From positions 1 through 52,007 of the IMG/VR virus record IMGVR_UViG_3300035698_012980: DNA of 52,007 bases. One strand, 5' to 3'. Both the position numbers and the translations under genes were made by a program. This stretch comes from a virus. Positions 31,088 through 38,943 of the stretch are shown in pieces. The notes beneath the pieces are model-generated. The model was not told where the DNA came from. It searched no databases and saw nothing but the letters and a program-made list of their open reading frames with translations. Position 1 is the stretch's first letter. The number at the start of each line of letters is the position of its first letter.

Positions 31088-33385
31088 ATGTTAATAGAAA
31101 ATTTATCAAAACTTTCGTTAGCAAACGGCGGAAGTATTACTCCATTAATTATAGATTCAAAGGATTCAGAAGGATTAGGCTTAACTAATCCTTCTATCTG
31201 GATTGATAAAAATGGCAAACATCGTTTGATATTACGAAACGTATCTTATTTGTTTTATCATTCAGAAGGTAGACAAGTACATCAATCTAAATGGGGTCCA
31301 CTTACATATATGCATCCTGAAGATGATCAAGCTTTACGTACTACTAATTTTATCTGTGAACTTGATTCTAATACATTAGAAATAACCGATTGGAAAAAAG
31401 TTGATACATCTAAATTAGATATTAAACCTGTGTGGGAATTTATTGGACATGAAGATGCGCGATTAGTTGAATGGGATGGTGATACTATTCTGACTGGTGT
31501 TCGTAGAGATGTTAAGCCGAATGGTGAAGGCAGAATGGAAATCTCTAAAATTGATAGTAATGGGCATGAATTTTATAGATCAAGAATACAACCGCCTAAT
31601 AATCCTACTTCATACTGTGAAAAAAATTGGATGCCAATTGAAGGTATGCCATGGCATTATGTTAAATGGACAAATCCCACAGAAATTGTTAAAGTTAATC
31701 CGGATACACAGTCATCTGATGTTATATTAACAAAACCTAGATCTGAGAACTTTCATTTTCCTAGAGATCTTAGAGGTAGTAGCCATGTTATAAAATATAA
31801 AGACTATTATGTTGCACTAACTCATGAAGTTGATCTTTGGTTTAATGAAAAGAAAAATAAAGATTCACAATATTATCATAGATTTATTGTATGGGATAAA
31901 GATTGGAATATAGTACATACTTCTGATGAAATTAAATTTATGACAGGTAGTGTAGAATTTACATGTGGAATGGCATTTGATGGTAAAGATTTTATATTAC
32001 CATTCGGCTTCCAAGATTCTACTGCATTTATTTTAAGAATGCCAACTAATGTATTTGAATATGTTGTTGGAATGTCAAAAGATAAAGATGAAGTTAAAGA
32101 TTCTTCTACTTATACTCCAAGTAATTCTCTTATTGAAAGATTTATTGATAGCCCATTTAATGAAGATCTTTCTTTTGCTCTAGCTGAAAAATATTTCAGT
32201 GAGGGTCACTTTGCATCTGCATTATCATTTTATTTAAGAACCGCTGAGTTTGGAATTGATAAACATTTAATATATGATAGTTTATATATGATTGCATGTT
32301 GTATTGGAATTCCAGGAAATAGACATCTTGCTGAATTAAATGCATGGAATGAAGCAGTTGCATATGATCCTAATAGACCCGAAGCTTATCTTAAATTAAG
32401 TGCATATCACGAAGCACGTAAAAGATGGGATGAAGCGTATGTTGCAGCAATGATTGGAAAATCTAATTATCAAAACGATTCTTATATTGTATCTAATCAT
32501 ATAAAATATTATGGCTTAGACGAGTTTAAATTCCAAGAAGCAGTTACATCATGGTGGTTAGGTAAATTTACAAAATCTCGTGAATTATTTTTAGAATTGT
32601 ATAGAAAAGAAATTCAGGTATTACCAGATAATCATCAAACTATAATTAAAAATAATTTAACATTTTTAGGATATAAGATTCCTAAAACTGAATATTATAG
32701 AAAAGGATTACATAAATATCTTAAAGTACCATTTAAAGGATCTGAACAAATAGAAAGAAACTATTCACAGGCATATCAAGATATGTTTGTTTTGACTGTA
32801 TTGAATGGTAAACGTAATGGGAGATATTTTGAAATAGGTTCAGCCGACCCTATCAAAGGAAATAATACATTTTTACTTGAAAAGGACTTTAATTGGACAG
32901 GTGAATCATTAGAAATTTTAATAGATGAAGTTGAAAAATTCAGTGTTGTTAGGAAAAATAAAGTAATTCATACTAACGCATTAGTATACGATTATAAAAG
33001 ACATATGACAGGACATTATGATTATCTCCAGCTTGACATAGATCCTGCTAAAAACACATATGAGTGTTTATTAAAAATCCCATTTGATAAATGTACTTTT
33101 TCTGTAATTACATTTGAACATGATGATTATTTAAAACGAGAATATTTTAGTAATGATAATACATTAGATAATGAATCATATAAAGAAAAAGCTGCGACTT
33201 ATTTAGAGAAAAATGGATATGTTCGCGTTGTTAATAATATCGCAGTAAACAAACAATATAATTTCGAAGATTGGTATGTACATCCTGACCATGTAGATAT
33301 GGATATACTCAAAATACTCTCACAAAAAACAACAGATCCTATATACTCTGTTGTTTTTATGCTAGATAAAGATAAAAATAATTAA
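31088..33385 (+). CDS. Three-domain protein: five-bladed propeller, TPR-like, FkbM methyltransferase-like
   Basis: A 765-residue fusion. Residues ~1-340 look like a five-bladed beta-propeller of the GH43/GH130 type (repeated NPSIWIDKNGKHRLILRN, GHEDARLVEWDGDTILTGVR and GSSHVIKYKDYYVALTHEVD strands), which may bind or cleave glycans. Residues ~355-510 are helical repeats with a TPR-like pattern (ALAEKYFSEGHFASALSFYL, then NEAVAYDPNRPEAYLKLSAY). Residues ~555-765 form an FkbM-like SAM methyltransferase: SQAYQDMFVLTVL, GRYFEIGSADPIKGNNTFLL (SAM motif I) and a YLQLDIDP strand. It could methylate sugars made by the neighbouring cluster. Located between polymerase and UvsX, outside the core replication set. 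Confidence 0.65.
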   Translation: MLIENLSKLSLANGGSITPLIIDSKDSEGLGLTNPSIWIDKNGKHRLILRNVSYLFYHSEGRQVHQSKWGPLTYMHPEDDQALRTTNFICELDSNTLEITDWKKVDTSKLDIKPVWEFIGHEDARLVEWDGDTILTGVRRDVKPNGEGRMEISKIDSNGHEFYRSRIQPPNNPTSYCEKNWMPIEGMPWHYVKWTNPTEIVKVNPDTQSSDVILTKPRSENFHFPRDLRGSSHVIKYKDYYVALTHEVDLWFNEKKNKDSQYYHRFIVWDKDWNIVHTSDEIKFMTGSVEFTCGMAFDGKDFILPFGFQDSTAFILRMPTNVFEYVVGMSKDKDEVKDSSTYTPSNSLIERFIDSPFNEDLSFALAEKYFSEGHFASALSFYLRTAEFGIDKHLIYDSLYMIACCIGIPGNRHLAELNAWNEAVAYDPNRPEAYLKLSAYHEARKRWDEAYVAAMIGKSNYQNDSYIVSNHIKYYGLDEFKFQEAVTSWWLGKFTKSRELFLELYRKEIQVLPDNHQTIIKNNLTFLGYKIPKTEYYRKGLHKYLKVPFKGSEQIERNYSQAYQDMFVLTVLNGKRNGRYFEIGSADPIKGNNTFLLEKDFNWTGESLEILIDEVEKFSVVRKNKVIHTNALVYDYKRHMTGHYDYLQLDIDPAKNTYECLLKIPFDKCTFSVITFEHDDYLKREYFSNDNTLDNESYKEKAATYLEKNGYVRVVNNIAVNKQYNFEDWYVHPDHVDMDILKILSQKTTDPIYSVVFMLDKDKNN

Positions 33386-33388
33386 ATT

Positions 33389-33676
33389 ATGGCAAAAGAA
33401 TTTTCATTTAAAGATTTAAACAAAGAAATGGATAAAATATCAAAGTATGGTGATACTATGGATAAATCAACTGTTTCTGAAATTGATCATTACATATCTA
33501 CCGGTAACTATCATCTTAATGCATGTTTAACTGGTTCAATATATGGCGGTTATCCAAATAATAGAGCAGTTGCATTAGCAGGTCCTTCCGGATGTTTACA
33601 AAAAAATGAAGTTGTAAGAATATATAAAATGAAAAGTTCTAATGGTAAACGATCAAGAAAAATTAATACAGAATAA
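33389..33676 (+). CDS. uvsX: UvsX/RecA-like recombinase, N-terminal fragment with short N-intein
   Basis: 95 residues. Residues 1-68 are the N-terminal UvsX region (SEIDHYISTGNYHLNACLTG and GGYPNNRAVALAGPSG), ending in the first half of Walker A (GPSG). Residue 69 is Cys, the first splicing nucleophile, and residues 69-95 form an unusually short N-intein piece. The rest of Walker A, TGKT, is encoded at 35416 after the C-intein. UvsX coats ssDNA for strand exchange in recombination-dependent replication. Without splicing this product has no ATPase site. Confidence 0.9.
   Translation: MAKEFSFKDLNKEMDKISKYGDTMDKSTVSEIDHYISTGNYHLNACLTGSIYGGYPNNRAVALAGPSGCLQKNEVVRIYKMKSSNGKRSRKINTE
33593..33673 (+). 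other. 27-residue N-half of atypically split intein (UvsX, GPSG|TGKT site)
   Basis: Starts with Cys (CLQKNEVVRIYKMKSSNG) and ends at a stop 27 residues later, well short of the normal ~100-residue N-intein. It contains only block A. Block B lies in the partner (34933-35415). This is the atypical split described for a few metagenomic and phage inteins of ~25-residue N-part. Confidence 0.75.
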
Positions 33677-34940
33677 TAAATCATTAATATGTTTATTTTT
33701 TTATAAGCCTGGATATTTTTATGTGAAATTAGAAAACCCGCGGTCTTATGAAGAGTTTCATTTAATAATGAATTCTGTATATAATATACCTTTATTTGAA
33801 CCTGACTTAAATAGAATTCATTTAAATGAAAGATATCAAGAATATACTCGATTTTTTAATAGTTTTTCATTTGATAAAAAATTTATTTTAGGAAAGACTG
33901 TTTTTGAAAAATTTTGTAATTTTAATACATCTATTGATTTTTATATTGATCGTTCGTATTCTTTAAAATGTGCAAAAGATAAATTAAAACAACGTCAATC
34001 TACATTTACATTAGAAAAATTTAAAAAAAAATATGGTGAAATTATAGGTACAGAAAAATTTAATAATGCTATAACAAAGGGACAAGATACCTTAACAAAA
34101 AGAGATGATTATAGAACTATTTGTAAAAAAAAAGGTAATTCAAGAAGATTTGAATATTACATAGATAAGATTAATAAGAAAACTGGTAAAAAATATACAC
34201 AAGAAGAAGCTAAATATAAAGTTTTTAAATTACAATCTAACGCTTCTAATAAAAGATGGGAGTATTATAAAAATGGATTAAGTAATTATTTACCTAATAC
34301 CTGTTTAGAATATTATCTAAATAAAGGTATGACATTAAATGATGCTGAATATGCATTATATAAAAGACAAGATACAAGTTCATTAAAATCATTTATAGAA
34401 CGATATGGGGAAGTTAAAGGAATTAAAAGATATAACAAGAGAATATTTTTATATAAAGAATCTTGGAAAAATAAAACCGAGGAGGAATTAAAACTAATAA
34501 GAATTAAACAAAGAAGGAACTTATCATATTCTTCTACTGCTGCAAATAATTTTTTTGATAATTTAATGAATGAATTAAAATCTAATAATATTATATTTGA
34601 TAAAGTTTATTACAAAGAGAGAGAATATTTTATATATGATAATAATAAAAAACGTATATTTTTCTATGATTTTGTAATACCAAGTATTAAATATGCATGT
34701 GAATTTAATGGACATAAATTTCATCCTGATCCACGTGTTCATATAAGCAATAGATCCAATTGGAGAGCAGTTTATTCAAATAAGACTTATGATGAATGTG
34801 TAGAATTTGATGAATATAAAAATGCTGTTATAATGAATGATGGATTTACTTTAGATCTCGTATGGGATTTTGAAGACATTAATGATAAAACAAAAAGAAT
34901 ATTAATTAATATAAAAAATAAATTAAAAAACAATGGATAA
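33642..34940 (+). CDS. Vsr-like homing endonuclease inside split uvsX
   Basis: A 432-residue free-standing protein between the first intein's halves; the only early ATG (33642) lies inside the N-intein reading frame, overlapping it by 35 bp. It has repeats like those of the polymerase endonuclease (KYGEIIGTEKFNN, RYGEVKGIKRYNKR), a helical Lys-rich centre, and a C-terminal core FYDFVIPSIKYACEFNG, HKFHPDP and YKNAVIMNDGF ... LVWDFED. The CEFNGHKFHPDP block matches IEFNGDYFHANP in the other endonuclease, so the two belong to one Vsr-like family, though no N-terminal zinc ribbon is visible here. Its stop overlaps the C-intein start by 8 bp. Expected role: homing of the uvsX intein. Confidence 0.8.
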   Translation: MVNDQEKLIQNNKSLICLFFYKPGYFYVKLENPRSYEEFHLIMNSVYNIPLFEPDLNRIHLNERYQEYTRFFNSFSFDKKFILGKTVFEKFCNFNTSIDFYIDRSYSLKCAKDKLKQRQSTFTLEKFKKKYGEIIGTEKFNNAITKGQDTLTKRDDYRTICKKKGNSRRFEYYIDKINKKTGKKYTQEEAKYKVFKLQSNASNKRWEYYKNGLSNYLPNTCLEYYLNKGMTLNDAEYALYKRQDTSSLKSFIERYGEVKGIKRYNKRIFLYKESWKNKTEEELKLIRIKQRRNLSYSSTAANNFFDNLMNELKSNNIIFDKVYYKEREYFIYDNNKKRIFFYDFVIPSIKYACEFNGHKFHPDPRVHISNRSNWRAVYSNKTYDECVEFDEYKNAVIMNDGFTLDLVWDFEDINDKTKRILINIKNKLKNNG

Positions 34941-35415
34941 AAAGAAATTTATAATCAATGAATTAGTATTATTTAATGAATATGATATTAATGAATTAAA
35001 TGGCATGAATATTAATGAATTAACTTTATTATTCAATACACATTGTGATAAATATGCTGAAGAAGTAACAGCATCAGATTTAGTTGATAATTATCAAAAT
35101 ATCGATTTTCTTATAGATTCACCTGATGGCTTTCTGGAAGTTGGCGATTTTTGGAAAAAATCAAATAAAACTATAATAACGATTAAAACCGTAGATAATT
35201 TTTCTGCTAAAGTATCTAGCGATCATTTATTTGAAACTAGTAAAGGCTGGGTGAAGTCAGCATTATTAAACAAAGATGATTTAGTATTAACAAAAAATGG
35301 CTTTCGTAAAATTAATTATAAAAAAACTTGGACAAATCCTGAAGATGTTTATGATTGGGAAATACTCCATAAAAATCATAGATATTGGGCTGGCAATGGA
35401 ATAAGTTCTCATAAT
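34933..35415 (+). other. C-half of atypically split intein (UvsX site 1)
   Basis: 161 residues. After a helical start there is a beta-rich region FLIDSPDGFLEVGDFW, block B AKVSSDHLFETSKGW, block F EDVYDWEILHKNHRYWAGNG and block G ISSHN (penultimate His, terminal Asn). Thr at 35416 is the +1 residue. Almost the whole splicing domain lies in this half, which is the reverse of the usual arrangement. Confidence 0.8.
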
Positions 35416-36117
35416 ACTGGTAAAACTTATCTCCTTCTTAATGGAATTAAGCATGCTCAAATGTTAGGTTATAGCATAGTGTTTTATGATTCTGAAAATG
35501 CAGTAGATCGAGATTTAGTAGAAAAATTTGGAATTGATTCTTCTAAGTTTAGATATGAACCTTGTAATACCGTACAAGAATTTAGAACTTCTGTAGCTGA
35601 TTTAACTGATGTATTACTTGAGCAAAAAGATAAAGGTGTAAAATTACCTAAGATTTTAATAGCATTAGACTCTGCTGGTAATCTTGCAACACAAAAAGAA
35701 GTAGAAGATGCGAAGAGTGGTTCTGATAAAACTGATATGACGAGAGCAAAGTTACTTAAGTCAACATTCCGTATTCTTATGACAAAATTAGGTCTATGTA
35801 AAATTCCATTTATTTTTACAAACCATACGTATCAATGTATGACAGGTGATGTTAAAGTTTTGATGAGTGATGGTACAATTAAAGAAATTAAAAGTATCAA
35901 TGAAGGAGAATTTGTTAAAACATTAGAAGGAGATAAAGAAGTAATATCAACGACTAAATTTAATAAGTCTTTAATAATTAAATTAGAATTAGATAATGGC
36001 GAAATTCTAAAATGTACACCAGAACATAAATTTTTAATTAATAATGATTGGAGAAAAGAAGATTCTTGGAAATCTGCTGATGAATTAACAGTAAATGATA
36101 ATATATTTATACAATAG
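34933..36117 (+). CDS. uvsX: UvsX/RecA-like middle fragment flanked by two intein halves
   Basis: 394 residues in three parts: 1-161 is the C-half of the first split intein, 162-301 is the 140-residue UvsX middle, and 302-394 is the N-half of the second split intein. The UvsX part begins TGKTYLLLNGIKHAQMLGYS, completing Walker A, and includes FYDSENAVDRDLVEKFGID, Walker B-like ILIALDSAGNLA and FIFTNHTYQ. After both splicing events it is joined to 33389 at G|T and to 36174 at Q|T. A single translation product therefore has to take part in two trans-splicing reactions. Confidence 0.9.
   Translation: MDKKKFIINELVLFNEYDINELNGMNINELTLLFNTHCDKYAEEVTASDLVDNYQNIDFLIDSPDGFLEVGDFWKKSNKTIITIKTVDNFSAKVSSDHLFETSKGWVKSALLNKDDLVLTKNGFRKINYKKTWTNPEDVYDWEILHKNHRYWAGNGISSHNTGKTYLLLNGIKHAQMLGYSIVFYDSENAVDRDLVEKFGIDSSKFRYEPCNTVQEFRTSVADLTDVLLEQKDKGVKLPKILIALDSAGNLATQKEVEDAKSGSDKTDMTRAKLLKSTFRILMTKLGLCKIPFIFTNHTYQCMTGDVKVLMSDGTIKEIKSINEGEFVKTLEGDKEVISTTKFNKSLIIKLELDNGEILKCTPEHKFLINNDWRKEDSWKSADELTVNDNIFIQ
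35836..36114 (+). other. N-half of second split intein (UvsX, Q|T site)
   Basis: 93 residues: block A CMTGDVKVLMSDGTIKEI with Cys1, and block B ILKCTPEHKFLI with the conserved His. It ends at a stop (36115-36117) at the canonical split point. Partner at 36174-36290. Confidence 0.9.
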
Positions 36118-36173
36118 TGAATTTAGATGATATGTCTGATAAAAGAATATATTTATAAAAAATAAATTAATTT

Positions 36174-36290
36174 ATGAAAAAATTAAAAATAATAAAAAAA
36201 GAATATTTAACTGAGCTAGAGCCTACATATGACATTACCGTTAAAAATTCGCATCATTATATATTACATAATGGAGTTATTTCACATAAT
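36174..36290 (+). other. C-half of second split intein (UvsX)
   Basis: 39 residues, canonical size: block F EPTYDITVKNSHHYILHNG and block G VISHN with His-Asn at the junction, followed by Thr (36291) as +1 nucleophile. The length and motifs are like the DnaE-type split inteins. Confidence 0.9.
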
Positions 36291-36878
36291 ACAATGGATA
36301 TGTTTTCAAAACAGATCGGAGGAGGAGGAGGAGGACCTGAATATGCTGCTTCAATTATCTTATTCTTGGGTAAATCTAAACTTAAAGATGGCGATGATGT
36401 TAAGATACAAACTGGAATTATAGTTAATGCTAAACCTAATAAGAATAGATTTGTTCAACCAATTCCTATTAAATTTCATATTTCATTTAGTAAAGGAATG
36501 AATCCGTATATAGGATTAGAAGAGTATATTGACTGGGATACTTGCGGAATAGGCAGAGGGAAATTCATTACTGAAACGGCGTTTAAGAAATTAAAAGAAG
36601 ATGAACAAGCTGAATGTAGAAAACATAAGTACATTAAAAATGAAAAAGAAGTTACTGTTTATTTTCAACCAGCCCCTAAAGGTAGAAAATTATGTGTGGC
36701 TCATTTAAATGATACTACTGATCTTAATGAATTATTTACTCCTAGAATTATAACTACTGAAATACTTGATATTCTTGAACCTATTATTAGTGCAAAATTT
36801 CAGTATGATTCTAAGGAAAGTGAATTAGACTTAACTAAGATATCTGAAATAATAAAAAGCGAAAAAGATGCTAAATAA
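36174..36878 (+). CDS. uvsX: UvsX/RecA-like C-terminal fragment with C-half of second split intein
   Basis: 234 residues. The first 39 form the C-intein; the remaining 195 are the UvsX C-terminus: TMDMFSKQIGGGGGGPEYAA (DNA-binding loop L2 and following strand, as in T4 UvsX), SIILFLGKSKLKDG, IPIKFHISFSKGMNPYIGLE and a helical C-terminal region. Summed exteins (68 + 140 + 195) give 403 residues, close to T4 UvsX (391). Only 56 bp separate it from the previous stop and no endonuclease is present. The last 11 bp overlap the next gene. Confidence 0.9.
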   Translation: MKKLKIIKKEYLTELEPTYDITVKNSHHYILHNGVISHNTMDMFSKQIGGGGGGPEYAASIILFLGKSKLKDGDDVKIQTGIIVNAKPNKNRFVQPIPIKFHISFSKGMNPYIGLEEYIDWDTCGIGRGKFITETAFKKLKEDEQAECRKHKYIKNEKEVTVYFQPAPKGRKLCVAHLNDTTDLNELFTPRIITTEILDILEPIISAKFQYDSKESELDLTKISEIIKSEKDAK

Positions 36879-37167
36879 AATCATTAATACAGGTAAACTT
36901 AAAGTTAAATATGTATTGGGAAATCATACTACATTAGTAGGGTATCCTGATACAGAAGATGTTATATTCGAACTTATTAGAGATTATTGTGGTAAGGTAG
37001 CAAAAGAGATAAGATTTACCGATGTGTCTTTACAGAAAAAATATAACATGACTAAACAAAAAACTAAAGATATCATTGAAAAATTAATTAATGAAAAAAT
37101 TTTAGTTGTATTTAATTCTACTTCAGCATACATTACGTATGAAGTAATTAAAAATCCTTATGAATAA
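36868..37167 (+). CDS. Small putative winged-helix protein, 99 aa
   Basis: A 99-residue basic protein starting inside the UvsX coding end (11-bp overlap). The segment RFTDVSLQKKYNMTKQKTKD, then IIEKLINEKILVVFNSTSAY, looks like a helix-turn-helix followed by a beta wing, suggesting DNA binding, but I do not recognise the family. Located between uvsX and the gp41-like helicase, it could be a helicase loader or regulator; T4 gp59 is larger and does not match visibly. Confidence 0.5.
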   Translation: MLNKIINTGKLKVKYVLGNHTTLVGYPDTEDVIFELIRDYCGKVAKEIRFTDVSLQKKYNMTKQKTKDIIEKLINEKILVVFNSTSAYITYEVIKNPYE

Positions 37168-37208
37168 TACAAAACAATTTAAAAAATAATGTATAAAAAA
37201 TATAAATT

Positions 37209-38504
37209 ATGCATACAAACATAGATCATGAAAAAATATTCTTTAATTATTTTTTGGCTAAACCAAATTATTTAAAAAGTGTTAGACCAGGTTTCTTTGC
37301 AAATAGAGATATCGATTATATTGCTAAATTAGCAAAAGAATTTTACCTTAAATTTAGTGAATCACCTTCAAAGGAACAAACGAAGGCTTTACTTAAAGAT
37401 GATTCTAATTCAAATAATGAAATTTCAAATGAAATAGTAAATTCAATATATGATATTAATATCAATGAATATGAACAAGACTGGATAAAACGAACAGCAG
37501 AATCTTGGGTAAAATGGAAACATTTTGATAAACAGTTAGTTAAAACTATTGAATATGTAAAAACACAAGATGTATCACCTGAAAATGTAGAGGATGTAGT
37601 TACAAGAGCAATTAGTATGATATCAACTGAAGGTTCTATTCATTTTGATAGTGATATTGGTTTAGATTTTTTTAATCCTGCACATCATCTTCAACGTAAA
37701 TCTAAAAAACTTGAAACTGGATGGTCTTTTATAGACAATGTATCAGGCGGTGGATATGATCCCAAATCACTTATCATCTACGCGGGCGAAGCCAATGTGG
37801 GTAAGAGCATTTGGTTAGCAAATGATGCGGCGAATTTTATTAGAATGGGGCATAATGTTTCATTTATTACTGCTGAGATGGCAGCCCAAAAAGTTATTAA
37901 AAGAATAGGTGCAAATTTATTAGATATTGGAATGGATGAATATGATGATAAATCAGCTAATCAAGATTTTATTAAAGGGAAGCTAGATAAAGTATCACGA
38001 GGTTTATTGCCACCAGGTAAATTATTTGTTAAAGAATTTCCAACATCACAAGCAAGTGTACTTGATATTGATGCATATTTAAAAGAACTAGAAGAATCAC
38101 AAGATTATAAAGTGGAAGTACTTATTGTAGATTACCTTAATATTTTAGCAAACTATCGTAATCCAAATACTGAAAATACTTATATGAAAATAAAGCAAAT
38201 AGCTGAAGACCTTAGGGCTATTGCACAACGAAGAAATATATTAATAATTTCAGCAACTCAGCTAAACCGAAGTTCATGGGATTCTACTGAAATTCATATG
38301 AATGGTATAGCAGAATCTGCAGGTCTTGCCCATACAGCAGATACTATGTATGCTATTATTCAAGATACCTTAATGCATTCAAATAACGAATATTGGTTGA
38401 AAATATTAAAAATTAGAGATGGTGAAGGTAAAGGATCTCGATGTAGATTTGATATTGACTATAACCGTATGAGAATAATAGAAACTGGTGATATAACAAA
38501 TTAA
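37209..38504 (+). CDS. gp41: Replicative DNA helicase, T4 gp41-like (DnaB family)
   Basis: A 431-residue protein with an N-terminal helical domain and a RecA-fold motor. Walker A is AGEANVGKSIWLANDAANFI (~191-210), Walker B is VEVLIVDYLNIL (~300-311), then a LRAIAQRRNILIISATQLNR stretch (sensor and DNA-loop region, ~335-355) and HTADTMYAII. Length is near T4 gp41 (475). It forms hexamers that unwind DNA 5'-3' ahead of the fork with the primase. The ATG at 37209 follows a TATAAATT that is too close to be its promoter. A 4-bp gap leads to the next gene. Confidence 0.85.
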   Translation: MHTNIDHEKIFFNYFLAKPNYLKSVRPGFFANRDIDYIAKLAKEFYLKFSESPSKEQTKALLKDDSNSNNEISNEIVNSIYDININEYEQDWIKRTAESWVKWKHFDKQLVKTIEYVKTQDVSPENVEDVVTRAISMISTEGSIHFDSDIGLDFFNPAHHLQRKSKKLETGWSFIDNVSGGGYDPKSLIIYAGEANVGKSIWLANDAANFIRMGHNVSFITAEMAAQKVIKRIGANLLDIGMDEYDDKSANQDFIKGKLDKVSRGLLPPGKLFVKEFPTSQASVLDIDAYLKELEESQDYKVEVLIVDYLNILANYRNPNTENTYMKIKQIAEDLRAIAQRRNILIISATQLNRSSWDSTEIHMNGIAESAGLAHTADTMYAIIQDTLMHSNNEYWLKILKIRDGEGKGSRCRFDIDYNRMRIIETGDITN

Positions 38505-38508
38505 AATT

Positions 38509-38943
38509 ATGAATAACGATAAAATTTTTAACAACACATTTGGAGATCAAGATTTAGGCAGTGAAAAAATAAATTTTACAGTTGCTCCTGTATATAGAGA
38601 TGATATGGACATCGATGATAAGATGCATTATGATCTTTTATTCAAAAAAATTGATGAATTAATAAAAGGTAGTGAATTTGAACATTTAAATAAAGTTACC
38701 GAAAATGGCATTATAAAGAAACTTAATAAGGTACAAATTAATAAAGTATTCTTTCATGTAATTAGCAATATTGGTTCAGCATATAGTAGGATTGATTTAT
38801 TTTCAGTCATATCTGATTATTTCGATGTATTTCCAAACAAGTTTTATAATTCACTATCAAACAAATATAAAGATGAATTAATTAAAGAGCTTGATGATAA
38901 ATATAATATCCTACAAAAAAGAAACATAAGAAAATTATTTTAG
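38509..38943 (+). CDS. Hypothetical protein, 144 aa
   Basis: A 144-residue protein starting 4 bp after the helicase and ending directly against the gp47 start (TAG then ATG). The N-terminal ~45 residues are acidic and disordered-looking, the rest is helical with a Lys-rich tail (QKRNIRKLF). No motif recognised. The tight placement between helicase and gp47 suggests an accessory replication or recombination factor, but this is contextual. Confidence 0.5.
   Translation: MNNDKIFNNTFGDQDLGSEKINFTVAPVYRDDMDIDDKMHYDLLFKKIDELIKGSEFEHLNKVTENGIIKKLNKVQINKVFFHVISNIGSAYSRIDLFSVISDYFDVFPNKFYNSLSNKYKDELIKELDDKYNILQKRNIRKLF

Noticed and set aside
36868-37167. T4 gp59 helicase loader
   Set aside because: Position fits, but it is less than half the size of gp59 and shows no matching segment.
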